Source: Novosphingobium sp.
Lineage (GTDB): Bacteria; Pseudomonadota; Alphaproteobacteria; Sphingomonadales; Sphingomonadaceae
DNA length: 62,208 bases
Assembly (NCBI GenBank): GCA_004211435.1
Contig: SECS01000006.1
Location: 1-62,208 of the forward strand
Direction: 5' to 3'
Shown: positions 16,501-25,304 of the stretch, in pieces
Layout of the letters: every line of letters begins with the position of its first letter
Numbering within the stretch: position 1 is the first letter of the stretch
The notes under the pieces: generated by a model
What the model was told of the DNA's origin: nothing
The model's input: the letters and a program-made list of their open reading frames with translations, nothing else
Database searches by the model: none
Position numbers and translations under genes: made by a program

Positions 16501-17813
16501 ATGATGATGCGATCGGCATCGACACGCGACTCGCCGGTGGCGGTCAGCCGCTCGAGCCCCATGTCGTTCATCTGGATCCGGTCGGCGTTGAGCACGTAAG
16601 CGACCGTCGGCCTGGCCATGGCGCCGTTTAGCGTGAGCCGCGCACGCATGTTCTGGCCCGAGAGGTTCGGCGCGATCGCCGAGGGCCTGAGCAGCGCGAA
16701 ACCGACCTGGAAATCGGCGAAGCTGTTGTCCGAAAGGTCGACCCCACCCTCGACCGACAGGCCCATGGCATCGCCCGATAGCGTGCCCGAAAGGTCGGCC
16801 TTGCGCGCCTTGACCACGGCGGTCAGGTCGATCGCGTTCGCCGGACCGAGCAGGTTGGCGGTGGCGCCGTTGACGAGGCGGGCGAAGCGGGCCGGGCCCT
16901 TGATCGCAAAGGTGCCGTCGCGCGCGGTCAGCGCCAGCCGCGCGAATTCCGCGCCGCCGAGGTCGGCGTCGAACTTGCCGTTCCACACCTTCCAGTCGCC
17001 CTTGCCGTCGATCCGCACCGACAGCGGCTGGGTCAGGCCCGAGAGCTTGGCGAGCACACCGCCCTGGGGTGCGTCGAGCGAGAGCTGGAAATTGAGCTTG
17101 TTGGTCTCGGGCACCGCGTCGAGCACGAGCTTGACCCGATCGCCGCCGGCGCGGCCCTGGCCGCCGACCGCCGAACCGTCGAACCAGACCTGCGCGCGGC
17201 CCGCGGCGATATGCGCGCGGCCGTCGAGCAGGAATATGCGGCGCTCGCCCGAAACCGGCGCCTCGGCGACGAAGCGATCGACGCGCAGCTTGCCGATGTC
17301 GATGTCGAGATTGGGCAGCAGCGGCCCTTCCTCGGTCGAGGGCTTGAGCTCGGGCGCGCGGCGCAGCACCATCCGCTGCGCGGTCAGCGCGCGCAGGTCA
17401 ACGTGATTGCTGAGATAGGAAAACGGCCGCCAGTCGACCTTGATCTCGGGCGAGAACAGGAATTCGCCCTTCTGGTCGCCGACCGACAGCCCGCGCAGGG
17501 TCATCGCGCCGTAGATCGAGCCGTCGATCCGCGCGACCTTGATCTTGAGCCCGTTCTCGAACTGCAGCTTCTCGATCTGGTCCGAGACGAAGCGGTGTCC
17601 CGGCCCGGTGTCGAGCAGATAGACGCCGAGCGCGACCAGCGCGGCCAGGCCGACGACGAGGCCGACCACCCATTTGACGATCCGCAGCGGCCAGTTGGTC
17701 CGCTGCTCTACGCGGACCTCGGTGGTCTCGGTCGCCTCGGCCTCGACGGGCGGGCTCTCGGGCGTCGTTTCGGGCGTGCCGTCGTCCACGGGAGGATCCT
17801 GCTCGCCGGCCAT
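13530..17813 (-). CDS. tamB: Translocation and assembly module protein TamB (DUF490)
   Basis: 1427-residue AsmA/TamB-type protein. An acidic cytoplasmic N-terminus of about 45 residues is followed by one membrane helix (VVGLVVGLAALVALGVYLL, about residues 49-67), then a very long beta-rich periplasmic region and the conserved C-terminal DUF490 domain ending in FNLRVRKNY. TamB spans the periplasm, works with the outer-membrane protein TamA, and related proteins are implicated in phospholipid transport to the outer membrane. Its start overlaps the tamA stop by one base (TGATG) and its stop overlaps the lipoprotein start in the same way, so the three genes are translationally coupled. Confidence 0.95.
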   Translation of the reverse strand: MAGEQDPPVDDGTPETTPESPPVEAEATETTEVRVEQRTNWPLRIVKWVVGLVVGLAALVALGVYLLDTGPGHRFVSDQIEKLQFENGLKIKVARIDGSIYGAMTLRGLSVGDQKGEFLFSPEIKVDWRPFSYLSNHVDLRALTAQRMVLRRAPELKPSTEEGPLLPNLDIDIGKLRVDRFVAEAPVSGERRIFLLDGRAHIAAGRAQVWFDGSAVGGQGRAGGDRVKLVLDAVPETNKLNFQLSLDAPQGGVLAKLSGLTQPLSVRIDGKGDWKVWNGKFDADLGGAEFARLALTARDGTFAIKGPARFARLVNGATANLLGPANAIDLTAVVKARKADLSGTLSGDAMGLSVEGGVDLSDNSFADFQVGFALLRPSAIAPNLSGQNMRARLTLNGAMARPTVAYVLNADRIQMNDMGLERLTATGESRVDADRIIIPVAARVARITGLDTVAGGSLANVRLDGDLAIDWPRILSDNMRIRSDRIDAGLVLIADTSKGLYTGAINGKIDNYKVESVGTFNIETNVDLKTVPQGFAMVGKVRARSTKLSNEGVRNFLGGNLTASAGVAYGPDGIIRFNTLRLESPQLRVTGGDGSYSPSGQIVLNAQAVHRQYGKVGVKVAGTVSNPRASVVAERPGLGIGLANLEAQITGAPGGYRLKAEADTDYGPLTADVVLGLGKVTTVEIASANLGGIDFAGSLRQLPAGPFAGQLTARGNGLNGLVRLGAQGKYQEALINLRAEDTVLPGPASLAIGAAIVDARVVLYDKPWIVADAQIADTRINALSIREARAIIDYRDGRGQAKLVARGYTGVPFRIAANADLQPKLWKAMINGTVRGLAFKTTSPARVIPSAKGYELLPTRIDFGKGNIRLAGTYGPGLKVETRLDAFDMSLVNAFMPAIGVGGSATGSLDFEQASTDAFPRADARLSIDNFTRTTSVSISEPVDVNFVGKLLPDGGEASAVFRERGTVIGRMQASLRPLPPGAGAWTDRLFGAPLGGGIRYNGPADTLFSFAGLSNQRLSGPIGVAADFSGRLSAPALTGVIRANSLTYENQIYGTKLTNMALSGRFTGDRFEIEKLTANAGAGTLAASGFVSLAAEAGYPMDVSVTMNNAQLARSNAVSAAATGQLRLTKAAGETALLQGKIALPETRYEIIRQGASQVPELTGVRFKPNRRQRFTTEEPQKAAPGLFSNIRLDLALSAPERLYVSGMGLESEWGANFRVTGTSAVPNLTGEVELIRGTLGFANRNFDLTEGRVTFTGGRTIDPIVQMTASDDIEDVTVNVNVAGRAYNPQITFSSSPGLPQDEILSRILFGSSVTSISPIQAVQLAASLNSLRGSGGGLNPMGKLRSATGISRLRILSPDEASGRGTALAAGQYITDDIYVELVTDARGFTATQLEISLTKWLSLLSQAGGSGVTNFNLRVRKNY

Positions 17814-20176
17814 CAGAACGCCTGCCCGATCGAGACGTAGACGCTGACCCGCGCCTCGCCCGGACGCCGGTTGATCGGCGTCGCGATGTCGAGCCGCATC
17901 GGTCCGAAATTGGTATAGAACCGTCCGCCGATGCCGACGCCGTAGCGCAGGTCGGAGAGCTTGGGCATCGTCGACTCATAGGCCTGGCCGACGTCGACGA
18001 AACCGACCACGCCGAAGTTGCCGAAGCGATAGCGCACTTCGGCAGCAGCCTCGTTGACCGAGCGCCCGCCGATCGGATCACCGTTGGGATCGAGCGGCCC
18101 GAGCATCTGGAAGCCATAGCCGCGCACCGAACCGCCGCCGCCCGCGTAGAACCGCCGCGATGGCGCGATGTCGTCACGCGCCGCGCCCTGGATCGTACCG
18201 AAGCGGACTCGCGCGGCCAGGACGAAATCGTCGCTCACCGGATAATAGCCCGAAGCATCGATGCGCGCGCGCAGATAAGGCGTGAAACCACCCTGGAGCG
18301 AACCTTCGGGCTGGATCAGCGTGGTAAGGCGGAAGCCCTTCGTGGGATTGAGCAGGTCGTCGCTGGTATCGAGCCCGAGCTGGCCGCTGAGCGCGCCGAT
18401 GAAGAACGTTCGCCGGCGGCGATCACCGACGGCGAAATCGTAGACCTCTTCGCCCGTCGCCAGCACTTCGGCGCCGACCGCATAGGTGATCTTCTTCTGC
18501 CAGATCGGCGTCGAATCGCGATAGATGCGTGTCGCCAGTCGGCCCGTATAGGCGTTGTAGGCATCGTAATCGCTGCGCAGTGCCTCGGCCGTCAGTTCGA
18601 ACGTGCGATCGCGTTGACCGGCGTTCGAACGGCGGAAGGTCACGCCCGCGCCCTGCTCCTGCGTGCCGAGCACGCCGCGCGCGATCAGCGCGCCTTCGGG
18701 TCGGAACATATTGCGGTGCGTCCAGCTCGCCTCGGCGCGGAAGCCCTGGCCCGTGCCGTAACCGGCGGTGCCCGCGATCGTGCGCGGCGGCCCCGCGTCC
18801 TGGGTTACCATCATCGTCACATATTCGGCATCGTCGCCCGCGGGTTGACCTTCCACCTTCTGCCCGGTCCGCTGCGGTTCGATCGCCACCGACGAAAACA
18901 GCCCCGTCGCGACCATCGCCTGGCGCAGGTCGTCGACCTTCCGGCTGTCGTAGAGCTCGCCGCGCTTGAACCGCGTCAGCACGCCGACATGCTTGGCATC
19001 GAAGGCGAGGTCGCCGGTCGTGGCGATATCGCCGAAGCGCGCGCGCGGGCCGATGGTGACCGGCAGGGTATAGTCGCCCTGTCCCGTCTCGCGATCGAGC
19101 AGGACGTCGCGCTCGCCGACTTCGGCGAAGGGATAGCCTTCCTGCGGCAGCGCCACGGCGATCTGCGCCTCGGCGCCCTGGACGCGCTGCGAGACGATCG
19201 GTTCGCCCACCTTGAGCGCGAAATTCTTCTCGACGAGGCCGGCCGGGATCGTCGGCGCCGCCTGGATCGTGATCGTGCCGAGCGCGTAGCGCTTGCCCGG
19301 CGTGACATCGAGCACCGCAGTGAGCCCCGAAGCGGCCGCCCTGGCGCTCGCACCTTGGGTCGCAGGCTCGCCCCCATCCTCGTCTTCGCGGTCATTCTCG
19401 TTGGTGCCGCCGCGGCTGAGCCGGGTGCGCACGCGCGCACCGAACCAGCCTTCGGAGGCAAGAATGCGTTCGAGCAGAACCTCGTCCTCGGTCAGACGCG
19501 CGGTGACCATCGCCGCATTCGCGGCCTTGCCCTTGCCGTCGCCGAGCGCAGACAGATCATCAAACAGGTCGCGCAGGTCGGTCTCGGTCTCGGCATCGGC
19601 CTTGTCGAGGCCATTGACCTCAACCCGGTAGACGACCGCGGCGGCGCTGTCGTTTTCCTCGGCCTCGGCGAACTGGACCGGTTCGACCTGGAACTGGTCG
19701 AGCGGCGGCAGCGGCTTCGACAGTTCGGCGTCGGTGACCGGCGCGTCGCCGATCTGCTCGGTCGCGGTGCCGTCGGCCAGCGCCGGATTGCCCGCGGGCG
19801 GTGCCTGGCCCTCGCTGGGCTTGGCGCCAGCCTGCTTGGCCGCCATGGCGCGTTCGAATGCCTCGATCGATTCGAGCGGCCGGCCGAGTTCGGGATCATC
19901 GTCAACGTCGAGCGAAGGGATCGCCTTGTTGAAGGCATCGTCGGAGATCACCGGATCGACCGCGGGCAGGTTTGCCTCGGGCGGGGCCGCGGGCACCGGC
20001 AGCTTGCCGGCTTCGAGCGTGGTCTCGGCGGGAGCGGAAGCGGCATCCTGTGCCCAGGCGGGCAGAGCCGTCAGCGCGAGCGCGGCCGCGACGACGCCCG
20101 CACAGGCATCGAACCGCGCCGTACTGCGACGCAGAAACGCAAATCTGTCGCTGACCCGCTGCTGCATAACCCCCAT
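17813..20176 (-). CDS. tamA: BamA/TamA-family outer membrane protein with long acidic N-terminal extension
   Basis: Omp85-superfamily protein of about 787 residues, partner of TamB. The C-terminal 16-strand barrel contains the loop-6 motif GGSVRGYGFQMLGP and ends in a barrel strand (VSVYVSIGQAF). Before it lie POTRA-type repeats (from about VVYRVEVNGL). Between the signal peptide (ALALTALPAWAQ) and the first POTRA is an extension of about 150 residues rich in Pro, Ala, Asp and Glu, and a further acidic insert (NENDREDEDGGEP) interrupts the POTRA region; E. coli TamA is only 577 residues. The start is uncertain: ATG 20176, ATG 20167 and GTG 20212 are all in frame and none has a strong ribosome site. 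Confidence 0.9.
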   Translation of the reverse strand: MGVMQQRVSDRFAFLRRSTARFDACAGVVAAALALTALPAWAQDAASAPAETTLEAGKLPVPAAPPEANLPAVDPVISDDAFNKAIPSLDVDDDPELGRPLESIEAFERAMAAKQAGAKPSEGQAPPAGNPALADGTATEQIGDAPVTDAELSKPLPPLDQFQVEPVQFAEAEENDSAAAVVYRVEVNGLDKADAETETDLRDLFDDLSALGDGKGKAANAAMVTARLTEDEVLLERILASEGWFGARVRTRLSRGGTNENDREDEDGGEPATQGASARAAASGLTAVLDVTPGKRYALGTITIQAAPTIPAGLVEKNFALKVGEPIVSQRVQGAEAQIAVALPQEGYPFAEVGERDVLLDRETGQGDYTLPVTIGPRARFGDIATTGDLAFDAKHVGVLTRFKRGELYDSRKVDDLRQAMVATGLFSSVAIEPQRTGQKVEGQPAGDDAEYVTMMVTQDAGPPRTIAGTAGYGTGQGFRAEASWTHRNMFRPEGALIARGVLGTQEQGAGVTFRRSNAGQRDRTFELTAEALRSDYDAYNAYTGRLATRIYRDSTPIWQKKITYAVGAEVLATGEEVYDFAVGDRRRRTFFIGALSGQLGLDTSDDLLNPTKGFRLTTLIQPEGSLQGGFTPYLRARIDASGYYPVSDDFVLAARVRFGTIQGAARDDIAPSRRFYAGGGGSVRGYGFQMLGPLDPNGDPIGGRSVNEAAAEVRYRFGNFGVVGFVDVGQAYESTMPKLSDLRYGVGIGGRFYTNFGPMRLDIATPINRRPGEARVSVYVSIGQAF

Positions 20177-20408
20177 CGAACCCGCATGGGCGAGACCGTT
20201 CGAGCCCCGCACATCAAACGCCTAATCGCGCGCCGTAGGGAAAAGTTCCCATAGCACACAAGCCGCTACATCATCTTTCAGCCCTGGCCTGTGTGCAACC
20301 GCGGAAACACCGCCGATACAACCCGTTAGCGCCATCACGGGACAGTCCACCGCAGCCGCGGCGCCGTTCTCCTGGAAGGGGCTTGTGGAATCCCTACATC
20401 GGAGGATG

Positions 20409-21845
20409 ATGCATGCGATGCTGCAATCCTTCGATCCGGCCACGGGCGAAGTGGTCTGGGAGGGCCCTGCCGCCACGCCCGAAGCGGTCGCCCGTGCGGT
20501 AGACACCGCGCGCCTCAGCCATGCGGCCTGGGCTTCGACGCCGCTCGCGCAGCGCCTCGCCGTCGCCCGCGCCTACCGCGGCGAACTCGAGAAGCGCAGC
20601 GACGACCTCGCCCGCCTCATATCGCACGAGACGGGCAAGCCGCTGTGGGAAGGCCGCGGCGAAGTGGCCTCGATGATCGGCAAGGTCGATCTGTCGATCG
20701 CCGCCCAAGCCGATCGCGCAGGCGAGAAGCACACCGCGACGACCTTCGGCGAAGCCGTGCTGCGCCACCACCCGCACGGAGTCATGGCCGTGCTCGGCCC
20801 CTACAATTTCCCCGGCCACCTGCCGAACGGCCACATCGTTCCCGCGCTACTCGCGGGCAATGCGGTCGTCTTCAAGCCGAGCGAACTTACCCCTGCCGTG
20901 GGTGAGGCCATGGCTCAGGCCTGGTCCGACGCCGGCCTGCCCGAGGGCGTGTTATCGCTGGTCCAGGGCGGCAAGGAGACTGGCGCAGCGCTGGTCGCGG
21001 CAGACATCGACGGGCTGCTGTTCACCGGTTCGGCCACGGCCGGCGCGCATTTCCGGCGGATCTTCGTCGATCGGCCCAAAGTGATTCTCGCCCTCGAACT
21101 CGGCGGCAACAATCCGCTGGTGGTCTGGGACGGAGCCGAAGGCGCGCTCGGCGTCGAAGAGGTCGCCGCGCTGGTCGTGCAGTCCGCCTATGTCACGAGC
21201 GGCCAGCGCTGCTCCTGCGCGCGACGGTTGATCCTGCCACGGAACGCTTTTGGCGATGCCGTGATCGAGTCGGTGGCCGCGCTGCGCGACCGGCTGCGCC
21301 TGGGCGCCTGGGACGAGGAACCCACGCCCTACATGGGGCCATTGATCTCGCCCGAAGCCGCGGCGCGCGCGCAACAGCAGGTCGGCCAGATCGTCGCGCT
21401 GGGCGCGAAGCCAATCCGCCTGCTCGAACCGCTGGCCGATCGCCGCGCGACCTTCGTCGCCCCGGCCCTGCTCGACGTCACCGGGCTGACCGTGCCCGAC
21501 GAGGAGATCTTCGCGCCCGTGCTTCAGGTCACGCGCGTTGCCGACTTCGACGCTGCGATCGCCGCAGCCAATGCCACGCGGTTCGGCCTCGCCGCGGGGC
21601 TGGTCAGCGCCGATCTTGCGCTGTGGCAGCGCTTCGTCGTCGAGAGCCGCGCCGGCGTAGTCAACCGCAACCGGCCGACCACCGGCGCTTCGGGGGCCAT
21701 GCCCTTCGGCGGGCTCGGCGACTCCGGCAACCATCGACCCAGCGCCTTCTATGCGGCCGACTACTGCGCCTATCCGGTGGCGAGCTTCGAGGCGGCCCTG
21801 CCCACCGGCAACCGGGACTCGCTGGCCGGGATGCTCACCGCATGA
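20409..21845 (+). CDS. astD: Succinylglutamate-semialdehyde dehydrogenase
   Basis: Aldehyde dehydrogenase of about 478 residues, fourth step of the arginine succinyltransferase (AST) pathway, converting N-succinylglutamate semialdehyde to N-succinylglutamate with NAD. The general-base Glu is in LALELGGNNPL and the nucleophilic Cys in SGQRCSCARR; the N-terminal FDPATGEVVWEG matches AstD proteins. GGAGG at 20401-20405 marks the start region, where ATGs at 20406, 20409 and 20418 are in frame; 20409 is a compromise and 20418 is equally possible. It is the first gene of a four-gene unit whose members all overlap by four bases. Confidence 0.92.
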   Translation: MHAMLQSFDPATGEVVWEGPAATPEAVARAVDTARLSHAAWASTPLAQRLAVARAYRGELEKRSDDLARLISHETGKPLWEGRGEVASMIGKVDLSIAAQADRAGEKHTATTFGEAVLRHHPHGVMAVLGPYNFPGHLPNGHIVPALLAGNAVVFKPSELTPAVGEAMAQAWSDAGLPEGVLSLVQGGKETGAALVAADIDGLLFTGSATAGAHFRRIFVDRPKVILALELGGNNPLVVWDGAEGALGVEEVAALVVQSAYVTSGQRCSCARRLILPRNAFGDAVIESVAALRDRLRLGAWDEEPTPYMGPLISPEAAARAQQQVGQIVALGAKPIRLLEPLADRRATFVAPALLDVTGLTVPDEEIFAPVLQVTRVADFDAAIAAANATRFGLAAGLVSADLALWQRFVVESRAGVVNRNRPTTGASGAMPFGGLGDSGNHRPSAFYAADYCAYPVASFEAALPTGNRDSLAGMLTA

Positions 21846-23035
21846 CGCGCGACGAGGCGGCCCTGATCGAGCCGATCGCGCGCGAAGAGATGGAGAGGCA
21901 AGTGCTCGACTGGACCGCGATCAACAGCGGCACGGCCAACCTTGTCGGGCTGGCGACCTTGGCCGGGCGCCTCGCCGACGCCTTCGCCGCCCTGCCCGGC
22001 ACGATCTCGCTCGAAGAGCCCGCCCAAGTCGAGAGCATCGCCGCCGACGGCGAACTCACCCCGGTCCCGCACGGCCGTCACTTCGTCCTGTGCGTGCGGC
22101 CCGACGCGACACGCCGCGTGCTGCTGACCGGGCACATGGACACCGTCTATCCCGCCGACCATCCGTTCCAGGCGAGCACCTGGCTCGACGCCGACCGTCT
22201 CAACGGCCCGGGCGCGGCCGACATGAAGGGCGGCCTCGCGCTGATGCTCGCGGGGCTCGCGGCCTTCGAGGCAAGCAATCCGCGGCTCGGTTACGACGTG
22301 CTGATCAACAGCGACGAAGAGACCGGCTCGGCCTCGTCCGCGCGGCTGATCGGTGAACTCGCACCGGGAAAGCTCGCGGCGCTGACCTACGAACCCGCGC
22401 TGCCGGGCGGCGGCATGGCGCGCGCGAGACCGGGATCGGGCAATTTCGCCGCGGTCGTCACCGGCCGAGCCGCACACGCCGGGCGCAATCCCGAAGCCGG
22501 GCGCAACGCGGTGGTCGCCGCGGGCGATCTCGCCTTGCGGCTCCACCGCGCACGACATGCGGCGCTCAGCATCAATCCGGCCCGGATCGACGGTGGCGGC
22601 CCCAACAACATCGTCCCGGCGCGCGCGGTGCTGCGCTTCAACCTGCGCCCGCGCGGCCCCGACGAGGCGCTCGAAGCCCGGGTGCTGATCGACCGCTTCG
22701 TCGCCGAGGTCGCCGCCGAGCACGACGTCACGATTGCGGTGCACGGCGGTTTCGGCCGCCCGCCCAAGCCGATCGATCCGGGGGCAGAGCGCCTGTTCGA
22801 CCTCGTCTCGCGCGCCGCCGCCGATCTCGGCGAGACCCTTGCCTGGCACGACACCGGCGGCGTCTGCGACGGCAACAACATCGCCGCCTACGGTGTCCCC
22901 GTGCTCGACACGATGGGCGCACGCGGCGATTTCATCCATTCACCGCAGGAGTATGTCGACATGGCCTCGCTCGTTCCGCGCGCGCGGCTGACCGCGCTCG
23001 TGCTCCACCGGCTCGATAGGGGAGGCCTGGCATGA
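21842..23035 (+). CDS. M20-family metallohydrolase in the ast operon
   Basis: 397-residue zinc hydrolase of the M20 (carboxypeptidase/deacylase) family. Metal-site motifs are TGHMDTVYP (His and Asp), GPGAADMKGG (bridging Asp) and SDEETGS (catalytic Glu and metal Glu); a C-terminal His lies in GARGDFIHSPQEY. The ATG at 21842 overlaps the astD stop (ATGA), and the gene overlaps astA in the same way, so it belongs to the ast operon. No astE (succinylglutamate desuccinylase) is present, and an M20 enzyme could remove the succinyl group of N-succinylglutamate instead. That replacement is inference from position and chemistry. Confidence 0.85.
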   Translation: MTRDEAALIEPIAREEMERQVLDWTAINSGTANLVGLATLAGRLADAFAALPGTISLEEPAQVESIAADGELTPVPHGRHFVLCVRPDATRRVLLTGHMDTVYPADHPFQASTWLDADRLNGPGAADMKGGLALMLAGLAAFEASNPRLGYDVLINSDEETGSASSARLIGELAPGKLAALTYEPALPGGGMARARPGSGNFAAVVTGRAAHAGRNPEAGRNAVVAAGDLALRLHRARHAALSINPARIDGGGPNNIVPARAVLRFNLRPRGPDEALEARVLIDRFVAEVAAEHDVTIAVHGGFGRPPKPIDPGAERLFDLVSRAAADLGETLAWHDTGGVCDGNNIAAYGVPVLDTMGARGDFIHSPQEYVDMASLVPRARLTALVLHRLDRGGLA

Positions 23036-24042
23036 GCTTCGTCCTGCGCGCAGCGCGAGCCGGCGACCTGCCCGCGCTCTACCAGATGGCCAAGAGCACC
23101 GGCGGCGGCTTCACCAACCTGCCGCCCGACCGGCCGACCCTCAAGGCCAAGCTCGCGCGGACCGAAGCCTCCTTCTCGCGCGACGAGGAAACCCTGGCCG
23201 ACGACCTGTTCCTTTTCGTGCTCGAGGACACCGCGAGTGCCAAGGTTCGCGGCACCTGCCAGATCTTCTCTCGGATCGGCTCGCGCTGGCCGTTCTACTC
23301 GTACCGGATCAGCACCTTCACCCAATATTCGAAGGAGCTCGACCGCACGATCCGCGCCGAGACGCTCGTGCTCTCGACCGATCTCGACGGCGCGAGCGAG
23401 GTCGGCGGACTGTTCCTCCTCGCCGGCGAACGCGCCGCGGGCACCGGCGCGCTGCTCGCGCGCAGCCGCTACCTGTTCATGGCGATGCACCGCGCGCGCT
23501 TCGCCGACCGGACCATCGCCGAACTGCGCGGCGCGCACGACGAAACCGGCGGCTCGGCCTTCTGGGATGGTCTCGCCGGCCGCTTCTTCGGCATGAGCTT
23601 CCGCGAGGCCGACGATTTCAACGCGGTCCACGGCAACCAGTTCATCGCCGACCTGATGCCCAAGCACCCGATCTACACCGCACTCCTGCCCGAGACCGCG
23701 CTCGCGGTCATCGGCAAGCCGCACCAGTCGGGCCGCGCCGCGCAGCGCATGTTGGAGAACGAGGGCTTCCGCTACGAATGCTACGTCGACGTGTTCGACG
23801 GCGGCCCGACGATGACCGCGCCGACCGACGGGATCGCGACGATCAAGGCCGCGCGCACGGCCGAGATCGTCGGCCTGAGCGACGAGGGTGAGGAATGCCT
23901 GGTCGCGCACGGGCATCTGGGCGCATTCCGCGCCTCATGCGGCCGGATTGCGGCAACAACGACAGGTGTCAAGCTGAACCCCGGCGCGGCCGAAGCACTC
24001 GGCATTTCCGTCGGTGATTCCGTGACTTACGTTCCGCGATGA
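23032..24042 (+). CDS. astA: Arginine N-succinyltransferase
   Basis: 336-residue enzyme that transfers succinyl from succinyl-CoA to L-arginine, the first step of AST arginine breakdown. The AstA pattern is clear: FVLRAARAGDLPALYQMAKS at the N-terminus, TGGGFTNLPPD, the RIGSRWPFYSYRIS segment, SRYLFMAMHRARFADR and GMSFREADDF. Length is typical (about 340). The start overlaps the M20 gene and the stop overlaps astB, both by four bases. This looks like the single-subunit AstA form rather than the paired AruF/AruG form of Pseudomonas. Confidence 0.96.
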   Translation: MSFVLRAARAGDLPALYQMAKSTGGGFTNLPPDRPTLKAKLARTEASFSRDEETLADDLFLFVLEDTASAKVRGTCQIFSRIGSRWPFYSYRISTFTQYSKELDRTIRAETLVLSTDLDGASEVGGLFLLAGERAAGTGALLARSRYLFMAMHRARFADRTIAELRGAHDETGGSAFWDGLAGRFFGMSFREADDFNAVHGNQFIADLMPKHPIYTALLPETALAVIGKPHQSGRAAQRMLENEGFRYECYVDVFDGGPTMTAPTDGIATIKAARTAEIVGLSDEGEECLVAHGHLGAFRASCGRIAATTTGVKLNPGAAEALGISVGDSVTYVPR

Positions 24043-25304
24043 GCCTGGTCGAGATCAACTTCGACGGGCTTGTCGGGCCGAGCCACAATTTCGCCGGCCT
24101 CGCGCTCGGCAACCTCGCCGCCACGGCCAATGCCGGCAAGCGCGCCCATCCCCGCGAAGCCGCGCTACAGGGCCTGGCCAAGATGCGCGCGAACCTCGCA
24201 CTCGGGCTCGTCCAGGGGATCTTCGTGCCGCTCGATCGCCCCGACGAAGACTGGCTCGCCTGCCTCGGAAGCACGATGGAAAGCGCTGACAAGGCCCTGC
24301 GCGCCAATGCTTTTTCGGCCTCGGCGATGTGGGCCGCGAATGCCGCAACGGTTTCCCCCGCGCCGGACACCGCCGATCGCCGCTGCCACCTGACCGTCGC
24401 CAACCTCGTGACCATGCCCCACCGCAGCCACGAATGGCCGGGCACCCTCGCGCAGCTTCGCCTCGCCTTCGCCGACACACGCCATTTCGTGGTCCACACC
24501 CCTGTCACGCCACCATTCGGCGACGAGGGCGCCGCCAACCATATGCGCCTGTGTTCGAACCATAACGCCTTGGGAATGGAGGTTTTCGTCTACGGCCAAC
24601 CCGGCGGCCCCTATCCCGCACGCCAGCACCCTGAAGCGAGCAAGGCCGTCACCAGGCTGCATGGTCTCGATCCGACGCGCGTGATCTTTGCCCAGCAGTC
24701 GCCCGCAGCGATCGCCGCGGGTGCCTTCCACAACGACGTCGTGGCGGTGGCGAACGAAAGGGTGCTCTTCGCCCACGAAGAGGCTTTCGTCGATCCGACA
24801 GCGCTTTATGCGGCGCTTCGTGAGAAGTTACCCGAAGTCGCGATCATCGAAGTTCCAGCCGCGGCGGTAAGCCTCGCCGATGCCATGTCCTCCTATCTGT
24901 TCAACGCGCAACTCGTAACCCTGCCAGAAGGCAGCATGGCGCTGATTCTGCCCACCGAAGCCCGCGCCAATCCCCGCGTCTGGTCCTGGCTCGAAGCCCT
25001 GGTGGCCAGCAACGGCCCGATCGGCCGCCTGATCCCGGTCGAGGTTCGCGAATCCATGGCCAACGGCGGCGGTCCCGCTTGCCTGCGGCTGCGCGTCGTC
25101 GCCGATCCGGCCACGATCGATCCGCGCTTCCTGGTCGACGAAGCGCGGATCGCAGCGATCGAGGCCGTTGTCGCGCAGCACTGGCCCGAGACGATCGCGC
25201 CCGCCGATCTCGACGATCCACAAGTCTGGCATTTCGTGCGAGAAGCCCGCATCAAGCTGCTGGATTTGCTCGACCTATCGGAGCTTCAGCGGACGTCGGG
25301 TTGA
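24039..25304 (+). CDS. astB: N-succinylarginine dihydrolase
   Basis: 421-residue amidinotransferase-fold enzyme that hydrolyses N2-succinylarginine to N2-succinylornithine, ammonia and CO2. The N-terminus EINFDGLVGPSHNFAGLALGN is diagnostic. Candidates for the catalytic residues are His in FHNDVVAVANE and Cys in NGGGPACLRLRV; the GDEGAANHMRLC segment is also conserved. Last gene of the ast unit, coupled to astA by an ATGA overlap, and its 3' end overlaps the convergent maiA by 19 bases. astC (succinylornithine transaminase) is not in the window; a general ArgD-type transaminase elsewhere could serve. Confidence 0.96.
   Translation: MSLVEINFDGLVGPSHNFAGLALGNLAATANAGKRAHPREAALQGLAKMRANLALGLVQGIFVPLDRPDEDWLACLGSTMESADKALRANAFSASAMWAANAATVSPAPDTADRRCHLTVANLVTMPHRSHEWPGTLAQLRLAFADTRHFVVHTPVTPPFGDEGAANHMRLCSNHNALGMEVFVYGQPGGPYPARQHPEASKAVTRLHGLDPTRVIFAQQSPAAIAAGAFHNDVVAVANERVLFAHEEAFVDPTALYAALREKLPEVAIIEVPAAAVSLADAMSSYLFNAQLVTLPEGSMALILPTEARANPRVWSWLEALVASNGPIGRLIPVEVRESMANGGGPACLRLRVVADPATIDPRFLVDEARIAAIEAVVAQHWPETIAPADLDDPQVWHFVREARIKLLDLLDLSELQRTSG

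Noticed and set aside
20222..20506. 94-residue minus-strand frame between tamA and astD
   Set aside because: Overlaps the astD start region antisense, no motifs, no ribosome site; judged non-coding.
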